A stretch of DNA of 64,000 nt from Pictodentalium vernedei (taxonomy: Eukaryota; Mollusca; Scaphopoda; Dentaliida; Dentaliidae): contig CM062296.1 of assembly GCA_031216915.1 (NCBI GenBank), forward strand, positions 661,727,838 through 661,791,837. Direction: 5' to 3'. How positions within the stretch are numbered: position 1 is the stretch's first letter; each line of letters opens with the position of its first letter. This document shows positions 10,721 through 21,646 of this stretch, piece by piece. The notes beneath the pieces were generated by a model. It did no database searches, was not told where the DNA came from, and saw nothing but the letters and a program-made list of their open reading frames with translations. The translations under genes were made by a program, and so were the position numbers.

Positions 10721-11660
10721 TGGGGTGCCCGGGGATATTGCCATTGGATATAGATGTGATGAGAACCTGATACAACTTCGTTGTAATAAGGGGAGATAAC
10801 TCTATACGAATAAGTACAGGTTATGGGAAATCAAGCAATCTGATTGGTTAGTTATAAATTATATAAATGATCTAGATAAATGAAACAACAAAAGTACAAG
10901 GAATGGGGTCAGAACTAACAAGAATAGACTAGAATAGCTAAATATAGTGATAATAAGCAAAGCTGTTCCAACTAATAGGCTCTTCTACGTTACTGGAGTA
11001 TACTCTAGAACAAAAGAACATGGCCAGATAGACGTAAACTATTGCATATATAGATAGACGAAGAGAATTCTGGGTAAATTGGTCCTATAGCACTACGTGC
11101 TATTCTTAATAGGAAAATAACACGTCATGGGATCCAAAAAAGGGATTCTGGGAGAATTCTAAGCCTGAACATTACTCCACTTCAGTCAAATGCACCCCCG
11201 GTACCCTCTTAGTACTATAGTACTACGTGCTAAGCCGATAAATTGGGGAAATAAAGTCAATTTCGGTGATTTTGGGTGGATTTTGGTGATTTGGAGGGAT
11301 TGTCGGGTTGTTTGTGGTAATCAGATTTACTCCGATTCAATCGAACATACCCTCCGAACATAGCCCTGTCTTGTTAGAAGCCATTGGTAACATAGCAATC
11401 ACGTGCTACCATAAAAACCAAGATGGCGGCCTCCAGTATACAAAATGGACGACGGAAACACGCATCACCCTAACAACACGCGCTGCGCATGCGCACTCAC
11501 ATCACGTATCACCATGGGGATGACGTCATAACATGGCCGCTCACGCGGGTTACCATAACAACACAACATGGCGCCACTACGTCACGTGACATGACGTCAC
11601 TTCCGGGGTCCTGCACCGGGGTCCTGCCAATGATGCCCCAAACATACAAGACATACTACT

Positions 11661-11886
11661 CACCACGACCATTCCTTGCGATCCTAATGAGCAGCTGAAG
11701 AGACTGAATCTCTTGATTGCGAGTCGAAAAGCCAATAATACGGGAGGGAGAAACGAGTTGATTAGTATATGTGACGAATTGTTGAGACAGAAGGTTTTGG
11801 ATAGATATTCGTATAAATCATTTATGAACGCGTTGAAAAAAAAAATAATTGTAAATAAAATAGTAAATAAAAAAATAGAAAAATAA
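11661..11886 (+). pseudogene. Main part of the small ORF interrupted by E1
   Basis: The frame resumes after the CACCAC duplicate and stays open to TAA 11884-11886. A helical core (NEQLKRLNLLIASRK, later ISICDELLRQKVLDRYSY) is followed by a lysine/isoleucine-rich tail produced by an A-rich tract that may be eroded sequence. From memory, short domains of this type (N-x-L-x-LL-x-S with a following CDELLRQ) recur in invertebrate DNA-virus-like elements, but I cannot name the family. It lies directly upstream of a pX-like gene, an ATPase and a capsid-like gene, all in the same orientation, so I place it in the Polinton/adintovirus-like remnant. Function unknown; the 5' end is at 7596. Confidence 0.55.
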
Positions 11887-11918
11887 TTGTTATTAAAAAA
11901 AGAAGAAAAAAGAAATTA

Positions 11919-12325
11919 ATGTTAGGGATGAAGAACAGAGAATTTGCTAGATCTTACGTCTTCGGCCGATCGGGCTTGCTGGATTCGATGATGGGAGTTC
12001 TAGCTCGTGTCTTCATCGGTGATGTAGCAAAACAGATCGCTTCGACTGCCGCGTTGGATAGAAGACTGCGAAGGGTGTGGGTAAGAAAGCTGCGACGCAA
12101 GTGAATACAAGAATCGCTTCGGAAGCCGGCAAAAGGAGTGCCGATTTAATTCAGAAGTTGATAAGACCGGCTAAATCTCAGGCGATTCTGTCGTATATGA
12201 AAGTTGGGAACTTCAAAGGTTCTGGTGTCGAGCCAATACAGACACTCGCTAAGACGTTCAACAGCGGATTGGGACTGAAAAAAACTGGTTTAAGAGGGAA
12301 AATTTTTTTTTTTCATTATATATAA
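11919..12325 (+). pseudogene. pX/mu-like basic core protein remnant (frameshifted)
   Basis: Two overlapping plus frames make one protein. The first starts at ATG 11919 and includes FARSYVFGRSGLLDSMMGVL. It passes through a frameshift near 12075 into a second frame with the basic helical stretch KKAATQVNTRIASEAGKRSA. A glycine-rich end (GNFKGSGVEPIQ) follows. Small Arg/Lys/Ala-rich proteins with GKK-x2-GK repeats upstream of the packaging ATPase are seen in Polintons and adintoviruses, where they are compared to adenovirus core protein pX. The assignment rests on composition and on the neighbouring ATPase. The last codons run into an A/T tract, so the true C-terminus is uncertain. It is broken and cannot be expressed as one protein. 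Confidence 0.5.
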
Positions 12326-12365
12326 GAAATAGTTTTTTTTTTTTTAAAAACCATAAATAAAAACT

Positions 12366-13125
12366 TAAACGAGACGAGATAAGAATCAAAGATCTACCGT
12401 GGAACGAAGCGAAGGCAAGGGATCGAATCGCGCACTCTTTTCCAGGAGCATAAGAGGATTGATAGTAGGAAAATCGAATTGCGGAAAGATGAATCTGTTG
12501 ATGAATCTGTTGTTGTGACCCGAGTGGATGGATTATGATAGATTGTTCGTGTTCGGCAAGAGTCTCTTTCAACAAGAATAGGAATTATTGCTAAAAGGCC
12601 TGTGCGCAAACTTACCAAGACGAGTTCTAAAAATGCGATGCATCGCATGCAACGATCTTGCATTAGACTTCGAAAGAACTAGGAAATAATAAAAAAAACA
12701 TCGAACATGGAATGTCAGTTTTACAAAAACGCGGGCGACGCGCCCTATCCTCGAGACTTGAGTTCCGAGCAAAAAAAATCTCATGATCTTCGATGACCTT
12801 CTGTTGGAGAAACAGAATCGATGTGAATTTTACTACGTTCGAGGACGTCACAGCAACGTGCATTGCTTCTATTTGTTGAGAATTATTTCAAATTGCCAAG
12901 ACAGACCATAAGAGAGAATGCGAGTGGTCTGTGTCTGTTTCGTCAAGATCTCAAGAATCTCAATCATATCTACAACGATCACGCGTGGCCAATGACATGT
13001 GCAAAGAAAAATTCAGGAGATATTGTAAGGCGGTGTGGGATCCTGAAACTTATAATTTCGTAGGCATTTACGACATAGTCAATCTGAACGAATGCGTCCA
13101 GACTAGAATGAAGATCCACGGTTAG
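12366..13125 (+). pseudogene. A32/FtsK-HerA type genome-packaging ATPase, decayed
   Basis: Segments of one protein are spread over several frames. In order they are: an N-terminal piece ending IAHSFPGA; a P-loop region LIVGKSNCGKM (12465-12491), where the usual Thr/Ser after Gly-Lys is Met; a Walker B-like MIFDDLL (12783-12803); the family's YYVRGRHSN stretch; then ENYFKLPRQTIRENA, LNHIYNDHA and a C-terminal end at TAG 13123-13125. This order and the GRHSN and NYFKLPRQTIREN motifs are those of the DNA-packaging ATPase of Polintons, adintoviruses and relatives, which pumps genomes into capsids. At least three frameshifts and the P-loop change make it non-functional. It is plus strand, between the pX-like and capsid-like remnants. 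Identification of the family is firm; the exact lineage is not. Confidence 0.85.
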
Positions 13126-13572
13126 GACTGAGCCCCCATCAACATATCTGCCAACGTCAATACTCTGCAAACGATACTGGACACGAGAGAAGGTTATCGA
13201 GTGAATTTCAAGGGAGACAACACTTTCTCGAAGCTGTTGGGATTCGATCGAAAGACGTACGAGGGACACGTCACATTCGAAAACGAAAAACGTGGTAGAC
13301 GTTCTATCCATTAATAGCATCTTAATGAACGTGGACGTGATCTGTGGAAGGTACGTAAACGGTGGCACACAGCCCACGATCTACTCTTTCTTTTCGGACA
13401 TCTCTCCGGGCTACGAGAGTCATAGAGCGACCACGAAATCCAGTCTATCTACCCGTGACAATGCATACCTTGTACAGCATCACCACAGAATTGACGGATC
13501 AAAAGGGCCAGTTGTTAGATCGTTGCGGCGAATGTGCGATGATACGGTTTCACATAAGAGAATTTCTTTTTA
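13126..13572 (+). pseudogene. Capsid-associated (penton-like) protein remnant
   Basis: A beta-rich plus-strand stretch starts right after the ATPase stop. Pieces in different frames include VNFKGDNTFSKLLGFDRKTY, INSILMNVDVICGRYVNGG, YSFFSDISPGY and, after a frameshift near 13410, LTDQKGQLLDRCGECAMIRF ending at HIREF. The GFD...Y, YVNG, YSFFPDVSPGY and LTDQ-x-G...FHLRE pattern matches, from memory, a protein common in invertebrate Polinton/adintovirus-like elements that I take for the minor capsid (penton) protein. The structural role is inferred from family and position. At least two frameshifts break it. The N-terminal half may be missing because its first recognisable residues lie within 20 bp of the ATPase stop. 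Confidence 0.6.
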
Positions 13573-13616
13573 AAAATCTATTACGTATATATATATTTTT
13601 ATTAAATATTTTTTTT

Positions 13617-13766
13617 TCACATAATTTTTTGGGGGTGTTTATCCTCTACTAATTTACGCATTATCTCCTCGCATCTTTTTAACATAGCTAGCATTTCCTC
13701 CGTAGTAAATAATTCGTCCTCACAATTTTCTTCTTTTCTTCTGAAAACTTTTTTTTTATAAGTCAT
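13617..13766 (-). CDS. Small convergent ORF at the end of the Polinton-like remnant
   Basis: A 49-codon minus-strand frame starts at ATG 13764-13766 and ends at TGA 13617-13619. It faces the capsid-like gene tail to tail with about 45 bp between. The protein is acidic/basic and helical, with a KKKVFRRKEE start and a TTEEMLAMLKRCEEIMRKL amphipathic stretch, and may form a short coiled coil. It is unbroken while its neighbours are frameshifted, but it is short enough for that to be chance. I do not recognise it. Sequence from about 13785 on is A/T-rich with no further remnant genes, so the remnant's right edge is probably near here. Confidence 0.4.
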   Translation of the reverse strand: MTYKKKVFRRKEENCEDELFTTEEMLAMLKRCEEIMRKLVEDKHPQKIM

Positions 13767-14079
13767 GTTTCTTTTTACAATTTTTAAAAATTATTTTCAT
13801 ATATATATATATAATAAGAAATTAAAAAAAAAATAAATAAAACTAAATTAAAAATTAGCCCATATAAATGCGGCGTAAATGCACCGACAAATGTGTTTTT
13901 CGGGGTTCTCAGTTAAAATTGTGAAATATTTGAATTGACGTAAAAACATCAAAACTGGTGATTAATCGAAAACCTAAACAACAGTTATCTCTTATTTTTA
14001 ATATCCTAAAATTCCATAAAAATCGATCGATATTTAATTTTTAGTGACGTCGACGTCAATAGCATCATACGAAGTTCAG

Positions 14080-14290
14080 CGATACCAGTTCAGAACTACC
14101 CAGGTCGGTGCCAAATTTTTAGATATCGTTTTTGTTGCAGATGATACTTCAAAAATTTGAAAGAGAGAAACTGGATACTGGAGTTGATATTAAATGATAG
14201 CGAAAAACGTAACGTTATTTCGGATAAAGCACGGATTTCAAAAATCTATTCCAGAATGTTGAAGAGAAATAGTCATTTATAATTGTGCCG
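14080..14290. repeat. Diverged dispersed repeat, copy 1
   Basis: A stretch with TTTTTAGATATCG, TTTGAAAGAGAGAAACTGGA and GGAGTTGATATTAAA shares spacing and short words with 15225-15440 and 33125-33420. All three copies are heavily diverged and non-coding. I see no terminal repeats that define an element. Confidence 0.35.
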
Positions 14291-14652
14291 AATTTGATGA
14301 CTGTAGCTTTAGACATATGGCCGCATATATAGTGCTGAAGGAAAAAGAAAAAAACCGGAGGTCTCTTTAAGATTGCTAGTTAATCTCCCAATACTACCCA
14401 ACGCCCATTTTTGACACTTCATGTGTCGAGATGATGTGTAACTCAATTTCAACTTTATACAATGAAATTTTATTTGAAAATTTATTACACGCTGGTTCTT
14501 TGAAATCCTCATTTACAGCAACACTTAACCATGCGGAAAATGAAAATCCGTTCCGCACACAAGTCGATATAGAAACGAAATTTCAGTAGAATTTTCTACA
14601 AATCGTGCACGGCAATTACAATTTGAATCACCAGCGATAGCTAAAAATCGAC

Positions 14653-14710
14653 CCTGAGTTCTAATGTGTTCTATGTGCCAGTATGCACATAGAACACATT
14701 GGAACTCAGG
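14653..14710. repeat. Near-perfect palindrome
   Basis: CCTGAGTTCTAATGTGTTCT at the left and AGAACACATTGGAACTCAGG at the right pair with one mismatch region. The core is ATGTGCCAGTATGCACAT. No coding sequence and no obvious terminal direct repeats. Confidence 0.85.
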
Positions 14711-14836
14711 CGACGAAATAGTTCCCCTCGCAAGTTTGGTTGGCGATAAAATGTATTCTTTTTGTTGATAGTTGTCAAATGAAATTGCTGAGTGTCCTTC
14801 TAATAATTGTTATTATACACGTGGCGGCGTGTAATA

Positions 14837-14931
14837 AACACAGAACGACACGTGTGTGTGAATGGGTTAATCGATATGGCACTCGTGCCATATCGATTAA
14901 CCCATTCACACGCGTGTGTCGTTCCGTGTTT
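14837..14931. repeat. Long near-perfect palindrome, arms about 45 bp
   Basis: AAACACAGAACGACAC at the left and GTGTCGTTCCGTGTTT at the right are the outer arms. GAATGGGTTAATCGATATGG with its complement meet at GCACTCGTGC. Opposite-strand frames of about 64 and 89 codons over it arise because a palindrome reads alike on both strands. Confidence 0.88.
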
Positions 14932-15224
14932 TTCCGACACACCGTCCGGTTTAACATGATACTATTCAATATTTCTTTTCAAAGTGAATACGAATGTGAT
15001 GCACAATAAATTCAAGGTGTATGTTACATATGAAAGCTGAATCTCTTGCAGTTTCTAGGACTGGACTGTGACAAGATGGAAGGGTTAGCAAAGTGTGAAA
15101 ACATGAAATGGCGATACAAAAATGACGTTAAATAGAAAAGTCCAAAAACATGTAATTTTTTTATTTCTGGAGTTCAACAAAATAGTAAAATTTTGTGAAA
15201 CTCGAACGTATTTTAATTTTTCAG

Positions 15225-15440
15225 ACATCCACCTCCTATGACGTCACGAGTCAGTTCGACCTTAACCGTGAAGAATTTCTGAGGACGGCAAGATATTTTT
15301 AGATATGGTTTTATCAGATGGATGAGCCACAAAATGGGGCTAAAACGAAATATTTAGAATAAAAACCGTAAAACTCGCGTTGCGGATCGAAAGTGAAGAA
15401 ACGAAAGACATTATTGATAATTTAAAAGGACCAAAAAGCG
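15225..15440. repeat. Diverged dispersed repeat, copy 2
   Basis: It shares TATTTTTAGATATGGTTTT and AAAACGAAATAT-type words with 14080-14290 and with 33125-33420. The surrounding 14932-15770 holds no gene that I can support. Confidence 0.35.
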
Positions 15441-15769
15441 GCATGTGAGAAAAATGCATTTCCCCAGGTAGATTCATGAGGTTTTTTACACTGACCAGGC
15501 TTCACAAGGACTATAGACTGACAGCTATTCAGTCCATACCTACACCTTCCAACCGACTACCACGAGTCGAAAAACGGAACGATAAATTCGAAAAACCGGA
15601 TCGGTCAAAGATTCAAGTTGAATTTCGGAAAATTTGTTAGCTGAAGAGAATCGGAAATCGGAGAATATTGATCACTTTGGCTCTGACCGAACAAATATAA
15701 CAAGAGCAAATTACTTTGATATTATTGTATTTCCAACTTTGGGAATGTACATCACCGGATTTCCAACTT

Positions 15770-16300
15770 TTGAAATTTTAGGCGGTAATCCCCCCCCCTC
15801 CCCCACCCCCAGCTACGACGTTCCTGCTCCCCCAACATCTTGGTTTGCAGTTTTTTGGCCCGACTACAGAAATTGGTATTGCCATTAGCAGCAGGTGTCC
15901 AGAATGATACGTGACACGTCAGAAATCACCGTGACGTGACTCTCTAGGCATGCATGTATCACCCCGACTGCTCTGCAGTGATATTTTGTTGATATTCTAT
16001 TTTTTAAATGATGGGGGGAAATTCAGTGTTTACTAATCAGATGGCTGGTTTTCCTATGTAGTGTTCCAACGTATATGGGTGTCTTCCAATAAAAGTCCGC
16101 TAAGACACTTCAGGAATGATACTAGGTTGCGCTCGCACCAATCCCATGCCGCTAGAAAGCCTAACACGTCGTGGAATTCCAATAGCAGAACCGCACCCCC
16201 ACCCGACACCTGAATTTGAGATTTGCCCAGTTCTCCGCCCGACTAAAGAAATCAGTTTTATATAAGCAGCAGGCAAAAAATACAACAATCATGGGTGGTA
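15770..16300. other. Two related C-rich segments, no supported gene
   Basis: About 15790-15895 and 16165-16275 both contain a CCCCCACCC run, then a GCCCGACTA motif with GAAAT, and an AGCAGCAGG end. This looks like a duplicated repeat unit about 370 bp apart. Frames across it have proline runs from the C tract and are not convincing genes. Confidence 0.4.
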
Positions 16301-16449
16301 GGAATGAACATTTCATATCAAGTGGGCGCGGAACCCAAGTGTTACCCCACGATCCACCCCACAACCACGATAATATTGTAATGAGTAAAAGACCTCGCAG
16401 CGACAGGGCTCGCTTTAACACTTCAGGAGTGGACACCTATGGTTGAGCA

Positions 16450-17160
16450 ATACGTATGAGGCCATGGTATCGCCGCACGTGATGTCGGAACTGAAAGGTC
16501 ATTGGGTAATATCAATCCTCGAACTGAAAGTCGGCGCATGAAGACAGGATTATGTGTGTCGTTGGGAACGTATGGTCGCAGGGGGGATGGGTAGGGTTGT
16601 TTGTGAGGTGGTAGATAATTTTACAGAGATCTGTTATGTTTGCGTCGTTAATATTACAAACTCGGAATGTTGTCTATGTAGTGATGGAAAGAAGTAGCAG
16701 TTGGTTGTGCGATGTAATATCCCCAATTCTGAGGGAGGGTTGTTGATCACTAATTGGAAGCTATTTAAGGCGTATGAATGTTAAAGAGATTTGTTGTTTT
16801 AGAAATTTTACAGATAACATAATTTATTCCGCACAAATACACGAAAACCTCTCCACAGTCCCATCCCTATCGGTGATTTACATACTGAAACTCCGCCATG
16901 TAGGTGATGTGCCCCACAACGTAATGCAGACTTCTTGTTAACAACACGACTTCTCTTGTTTCAGGAAGCAGATGCAAACCACCGAGGTTGTATTTCCAAC
17001 AATACCATTCTCTCCAACCATACACTTAGTTACCACGAATAATTTGTGCTGGGTAAAGGACTGAAGTTTATACCAATGCCGACCCCCCCCCCCCCCCCCC
17101 ACCCCCACACCCCAAATCAGAAACTTGGTTCTCCAATGAAGATATCCATCTACTGAAATA
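16450..17160. other. No supported gene; poly-C run
   Basis: Unstructured sequence with an interrupted poly-C tract of more than 15 bases (about 17085-17101). Nothing else recognised. Confidence 0.5.
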
Positions 17161-17164
17161 ATAT

Positions 17165-17990
17165 ATGCTGATCAACAGCATCGCCCTATTAACATCCATG
17201 GGCTGCCTATTTCATATTCAGAACAAAACTCACTCAGGGCCACCTTAGAGAATACAGCTATTCCATAGCAGGGGAAGCCAGCTTGCTGGGCCCCTGAAAC
17301 ATGCTGTCCAACAGCGTCGCTCTATTACCTCTTTTCTACCTGGAGCAACATGTCCGCAATGCCATCTCAAACAGCATAGCCCTTTCCTACCTCATGGAAT
17401 CTACCTGACAGACTACCAAAGGCAACATGGCTCTCTCCTTTCAACAGCATCGCTCGATTACTTCTATCCTACCTGGAACACCATGCCCGCGAGGCCATTA
17501 CAGACTGCACAGTTCTTTCCTACTTCGAACATCCTTCTGAGTAGGCAACTGCCGCATGCTGACCAACAACCTTGTTCGGTTACCTCTTTCCTACTTGGCG
17601 GAATATGTTTGATATACTACAAAAGGCTGCTTGGCTCTCTTCTGCCAACATCACCACTCGATTACTTCTTTCCTACCTGTTGCAACATGCCTGCGAGGCC
17701 ATCACAGAGACCGCAGCGCTTTCCATCCAGGAACAGCCTGCATGTAGTTAAACTGCGATATGTTGTTCAACAGCTTGGCTCTATTACCTCTTTCCTACCT
17801 GGACCAACATGCTCGCAAGACCACCACAAACAGCACAGCCTTTTTCCTATCAGGTGCTGCTAATTAGATGGGCTACCGCAACATACTGATCCACATCATC
17901 GCTCCATTACATTTTTCCTACCTGTAGGAACATGGCTCATAGACCACCATAGACAGCATGGGGCTCTCTCCTATGGGGGAACATGGCCGC
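17165..17990. repeat. Degenerate tandem repeat (units about 100-135 bp)
   Basis: CTATTACCTCTTTCCTACCTGG or close variants recur near 17323, 17455, 17575, 17660, 17785 and 17905. Between them lie AACATGCCCGC, AGGCCATCACAGAC and CAACAGCATCGCTC. Units vary in length. The 126-codon frame at 17483 is a reading of this array. Confidence 0.7.
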
Positions 17991-17999
17991 TGGGTCAAC

Positions 18000-18835
18000 G
18001 CGTCCAAAAGGAAAAGCTAGTGTATGTAGTTATATATATTTATATATAAAGCGTCTCGATAATATGGAGACGACTGAGTGTTCATGGTAACTGATGTAGT
18101 TGTATATAGTTGTATATAGCTGTATATCGGGTAGACCCTAAAATGTTTTTCAGTTTGTGAGTTTTTGTCCTGATTCTCACGACCTTAGCTGAAGGTATGG
18201 ATGAATTTAAATCACCCCGACGGTGGAGCTTGTCCACCTGTACGTGGGTGACCACGAATTCCCTGAATATCCCTGTTATCAATAGTTTTATTCGAGCTTT
18301 CATCACTGTCTTTCTATTTCAAAACCTTACTTTCAAATATATGTTCAGTTAGGTCCTATTTGAAAGCCTCAACTCACATTTGAACAAAAAGCGGCTATTT
18401 AATAACGTAGGTACATGATCATTCGGCGAAGAGGGTGACCTGCCGGCAAGGCAACCTTATATATTTAATGAATTGGTTTGCAAGGTGGCTTATATACTTG
18501 TCAGTTGGACATAGTCTGGTTATGTGAGTACATATGTCTTACAAAATCAAACGTGTCTCATGTGAACGACAACGAACCTGATCATATTGAAGATACCTCC
18601 AAAATCTCAGTTGCTGGGCTCGCCACCGAATGTCCAGCCACATTTAGATGTTACACACACATTTATTTTGTGCGAATTGTTTATCTTTATGTTTTGGCTG
18701 TTTTCTGTTTCTTCCAAGTATCCTTCAGCTCAGCAAATTCTTCTTCTCTATTTACAATTCATTGCCATCTATCTTCCAGAAACATCTCGAATACATTTTG
18801 CTTTCATTATGAACCCACCAAGCGATCTGGATTGA
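18000..18835. other. No supported gene upstream of LINE-1
   Basis: A short TATA/TGTATATAG run (18030-18125) is followed by ordinary sequence. The frames at 18478-18840 are hydrophobic and show no LINE ORF1 zinc knuckles or other motifs. Confidence 0.45.
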
Positions 18836-19291
18836 AATAAGAAGTAAAAACCATAAGTTTCTACTTGGTATTTTCTACCGCCCACCCTCGGAACGTGTGT
18901 CGTACTGGGACCTCATCGATGAATCGATATCATCAGCTAGAAATGAACTCTCTATGAGATATGCTATTGTCGGCGACTTCAACGCAAATTGTCTACCAAC
19001 AACCCACCCAAAAAGTAGAAGACTTGAAACTGCACACAACCTTGTCCAGGTTGTTAAGGAGCCAACTCGAATCAGTGAGAACTCAAGTACTCTAATAGAT
19101 CTAGTGCTCACTTCTTCCCCGAACCTGATCTCTAGTATCGAAGTCACTACCCCTTTTTGTAGCGATCACCATGCCACTAGTATTAAACTGAAATCTACAA
19201 ATCCCAATCTTCCCTTTTATAAAAGGTTTGTTTGGGATTACAAAAGTATGAATGCAGATGGTCTGTCACAATCACTTCTGAATTTCAACTG
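18836..19291 (+). pseudogene. LINE-1 endonuclease domain
   Basis: An AP-endonuclease-like domain that nicks target DNA during LINE insertion. LLGIFYRPPSE opens the visible part, followed by IVGDFNAN (the Asn/Asp-bearing GDFN motif), STLIDLVLTSS and CSDHHA, which carries the terminal SDH catalytic motif. The frame ends at TGA 19290-19292. The N-terminal catalytic Asn/Glu part is lost with the 5' truncation. The spacer to the RT domain (19293-19560) contains further frame breaks but keeps LINE-like sequence such as RPNDKPWMTSFVRRQMR in another frame. Confidence 0.85.
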
Positions 19292-19559
19292 AACTACAGT
19301 TTTTGAAGCCGGCTCAGTTGACGATATAACAGAAAAAATAACAGTCCATGTTATGGAAACTCTGAGATCGTTCACTTCTGCTAGATCGATCTTAATTCGT
19401 CCAAATGACAAACCCTGGATGACATCCTTTGTAAGAAGACAAATGCGCATACGTAATAGGGAACACAAAAAGCGAAAAGAACAAACAGGACTGGAGACTG
19501 GCAAAATTTCAGGAGAATTCGAAACTATACTATACATTGTGTTAGGGATGCGAAAAAAA

Positions 19560-20950
19560 ACTTTGATATCAATTTAGAAGAGTCTGTATCTATAAGAAAA
19601 CCATCCTTTAAGCAGTGGTGGAAGAGTTAGAAAAATTTCACCAATCAGCAGTCTATTAGGGCAACCTTTCCCCCGTTGCTCTAGGATGATGAAATTATAA
19701 ACGATCCAGAAGATATCTCTCATATCTTCAACAATTATTTTACAAGTCAGTGTAACACTATAGTCGAAAGAGAATTACCTTGCATTTATAAGCATGATGG
19801 GTCATTAGAGGCTATAGAAACAGACGAGGTGGTGGTTAAATTATTGTTATCAAAATTAGATACGACAAAGGACAGTGGCCCTGACCAAATAAGCAATATA
19901 ATATTGAAACATTTCTCGAGGCAGCTATCCTTTCCGCTCTCCAAATTATTTAACCTGTCTTTGTCAACAGGAGTCTTTCCCAAATACTGGAAACATGCAA
20001 ATGTTATACCAATCCATAAAAAATTATCACAAAACGATAAAGAGAATTACCGACCCGTGTCTTTAACTAGCTGTGTTAGTAAGGTACTAGAAAAGATAGT
20101 TTTGAATCGCGTATATAGATTTCTTGTTGATAATAACCGCCTTACTGACCTTCAGTCTGGTTTTAGGCCGGGAGATAGTACGGTATTTCAATTAAATCTA
20201 TAGATAATTACATAAAATCTGCACTGGATAAAGGTTCAGAAGTCCGATTTGTCTTTTGTGACATAAGCAACGCGTTTGATAGAGTTTGCCATGGTGGTCT
20301 GCTACACAAACTTGATGCTATTGGGGTAAGGCGTAGACGTTTAACGTGGTTTGAAAGTTATTTGACTGATCGTACACAAACAGTTGTCATTAACGGAAAG
20401 AGCTCCACAAAAAAGCAATACTTGCTGGAGTTCCCCAAGGGTCTGTTTTAGGACCTCTTCTTTTTAATATATACATAAATGATATCGTCCATGATATCCA
20501 TTCGAATATAAGATGATATGCAGGCGACACGTCCCTAATTATCCTTGTAGAGGAGGAAAATGAGGCTGCAAACATATTGAATGGTGACATGGAACGAATT
20601 GGTTTATGGGCAGATACTTGGCAAGTGATTTTTAACCCCAGCAAGACAGTAACCCTCAGCTTTACAAGAAAAAGTAACCCAAATCCGAAGCCCCGCAACT
20701 CTACTTAAATAGTTCTCTTATAACCGAAGTTAACGTACGCAAACATCTAGGACTAATGTTTCAAAACTCGGGATCTTGGGGTAATCACGTAGATTGTATT
20801 ATTGATAAAGTAAGTCCAATGATAAACTGCCTCCGTAGCTTAAAATATAAACTGTCCAGATCAGCTTTGGAAACTCTGTATACTCATTTCATACTCCCAC
20901 TTTTTGACTACGCCGATGTTATTTGGGATAACTGTCCAAAGGGTTAACTA
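19560..20950 (+). pseudogene. LINE-1 reverse transcriptase domain, inactive
   Basis: RT motifs in order: KDSGPDQISNIILK, ENYRPVSLTSC, KVLEKIVLNRVYRFL, LTDLQSGFRPGDST, then, after a frame change near 20203, FCDISNAFDRVCHGGLLHKL and FESYLTDRTQTVVING. The catalytic Y-x-DD box reads Tyr-Ala-Gly-Asp at 20517-20528, so one metal-binding Asp is replaced by Gly. Frameshifts near 20203, 20410, 20510 and 20700 also break it. A thumb-region frame (20756-20947) contains LRSLKYKLSRSALETLYTHF. RT would copy element RNA at the nicked target; this copy cannot. Confidence 0.88.
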
Positions 20951-21088
20951 GATGAACTCGAAGTTTTACAACTTGACGCCCTTCGAACAATATGCAGTAT
21001 TCCCAGGGGCACAAGTCACGGACATATATATATCGAAACTGGTTTTATTACATTACAAGAGCGCAGAAAAAGACACAAAATAGTTACT

Positions 21089-21646
21089 ATGTTCAACATC
21101 ATGTCTGGTAATGCGCCTCATTATCTCACTGCAATGATTCCGCCCCAAGTGTCGGAATATACAAATTATCCACTTCGTTGCGAAATACAATGTCGTACTA
21201 AACTTGTTTATGACTCATTTTCCCCGTCTGCTGTAAGACTCTGGAATGATATGGATATAAATATGAGAACCTGTGGATCTGTACAGGTACTGAAGAACAT
21301 TCTTAGAAGAAACGACCCTATCATTCCAGGGAATTATAATGCTGGCGGGAAAAGAGTCCAGATACTGCACTGTAAATTAGGATTAAGATGTAGCGACTTG
21401 AATGGTCACATGTATGAACGATTTCTGCTCGATGATCCGAAATGCTCTTGTAACCACGAATACGAGGACTCTGAACACTACTTTCTTTTTTGTCCAATCT
21501 ATAATACCCAAAGAGAAATTATGCTTCAAAGTATAGGTTGCACCATTGAAGAAATTAACATTATCTTATACGGAAATGAAACGAAAACAGATTCAGAAAA
21601 TATTCGCACATTTGAGCCGTGCATAACTATATCGAACAAAGGTTGA
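21089..21646 (+). pseudogene. LINE-1 C-terminal domain with Cys/His motif
   Basis: A 185-codon open frame follows the RT/thumb. It has the LINE connector stretch VRLWNDMDINM and a Cys/His cluster CSCNHEYEDSEHYFLFCPIY near the end (C-x-C-x7-H-x4-C), typical of Jockey/CR1-type C-termini. The listed start is just the first ATG; the domain continues from the RT through a stop at 20946-20948. It ends at TGA 21644-21646. Confidence 0.8.

Larger units (their letters stand above)
7610..11660. mobile_element. Element E1: long-inverted-repeat, Polinton-terminus-like element without genes
   Basis: The 4.05-kb element starts AGTAGTAT, ends ATACTACT, and is flanked by CACCAC on both sides (7604-7609, 11661-11666). 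The inverted arms (7610 to about 9287, about 9990 to 11660) are nearly identical over about 1.67 kb. The loop is about 700 bp of degenerate tandem sequence. A 6-bp target duplication with AG...CT termini is characteristic of Polintons, but no polymerase, integrase or capsid gene is present. It was most likely moved in trans, which is inference. Frames reading through the arms come from the repeats and are not genes. Confidence 0.85.

Noticed and set aside
12258-12784. Minus-strand frames of 71-105 codons
   Set aside because: They are antisense to the plus-strand packaging ATPase remnant, whose motifs are clear.
14740-15009. Opposing 89- and 64-codon frames with similar peptides
   Set aside because: They are mirror readings of the palindrome at 14837-14931.
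17483-17863. A 126-codon frame
   Set aside because: It runs through several units of the degenerate tandem repeat at 17165-17990 and repeats with it.
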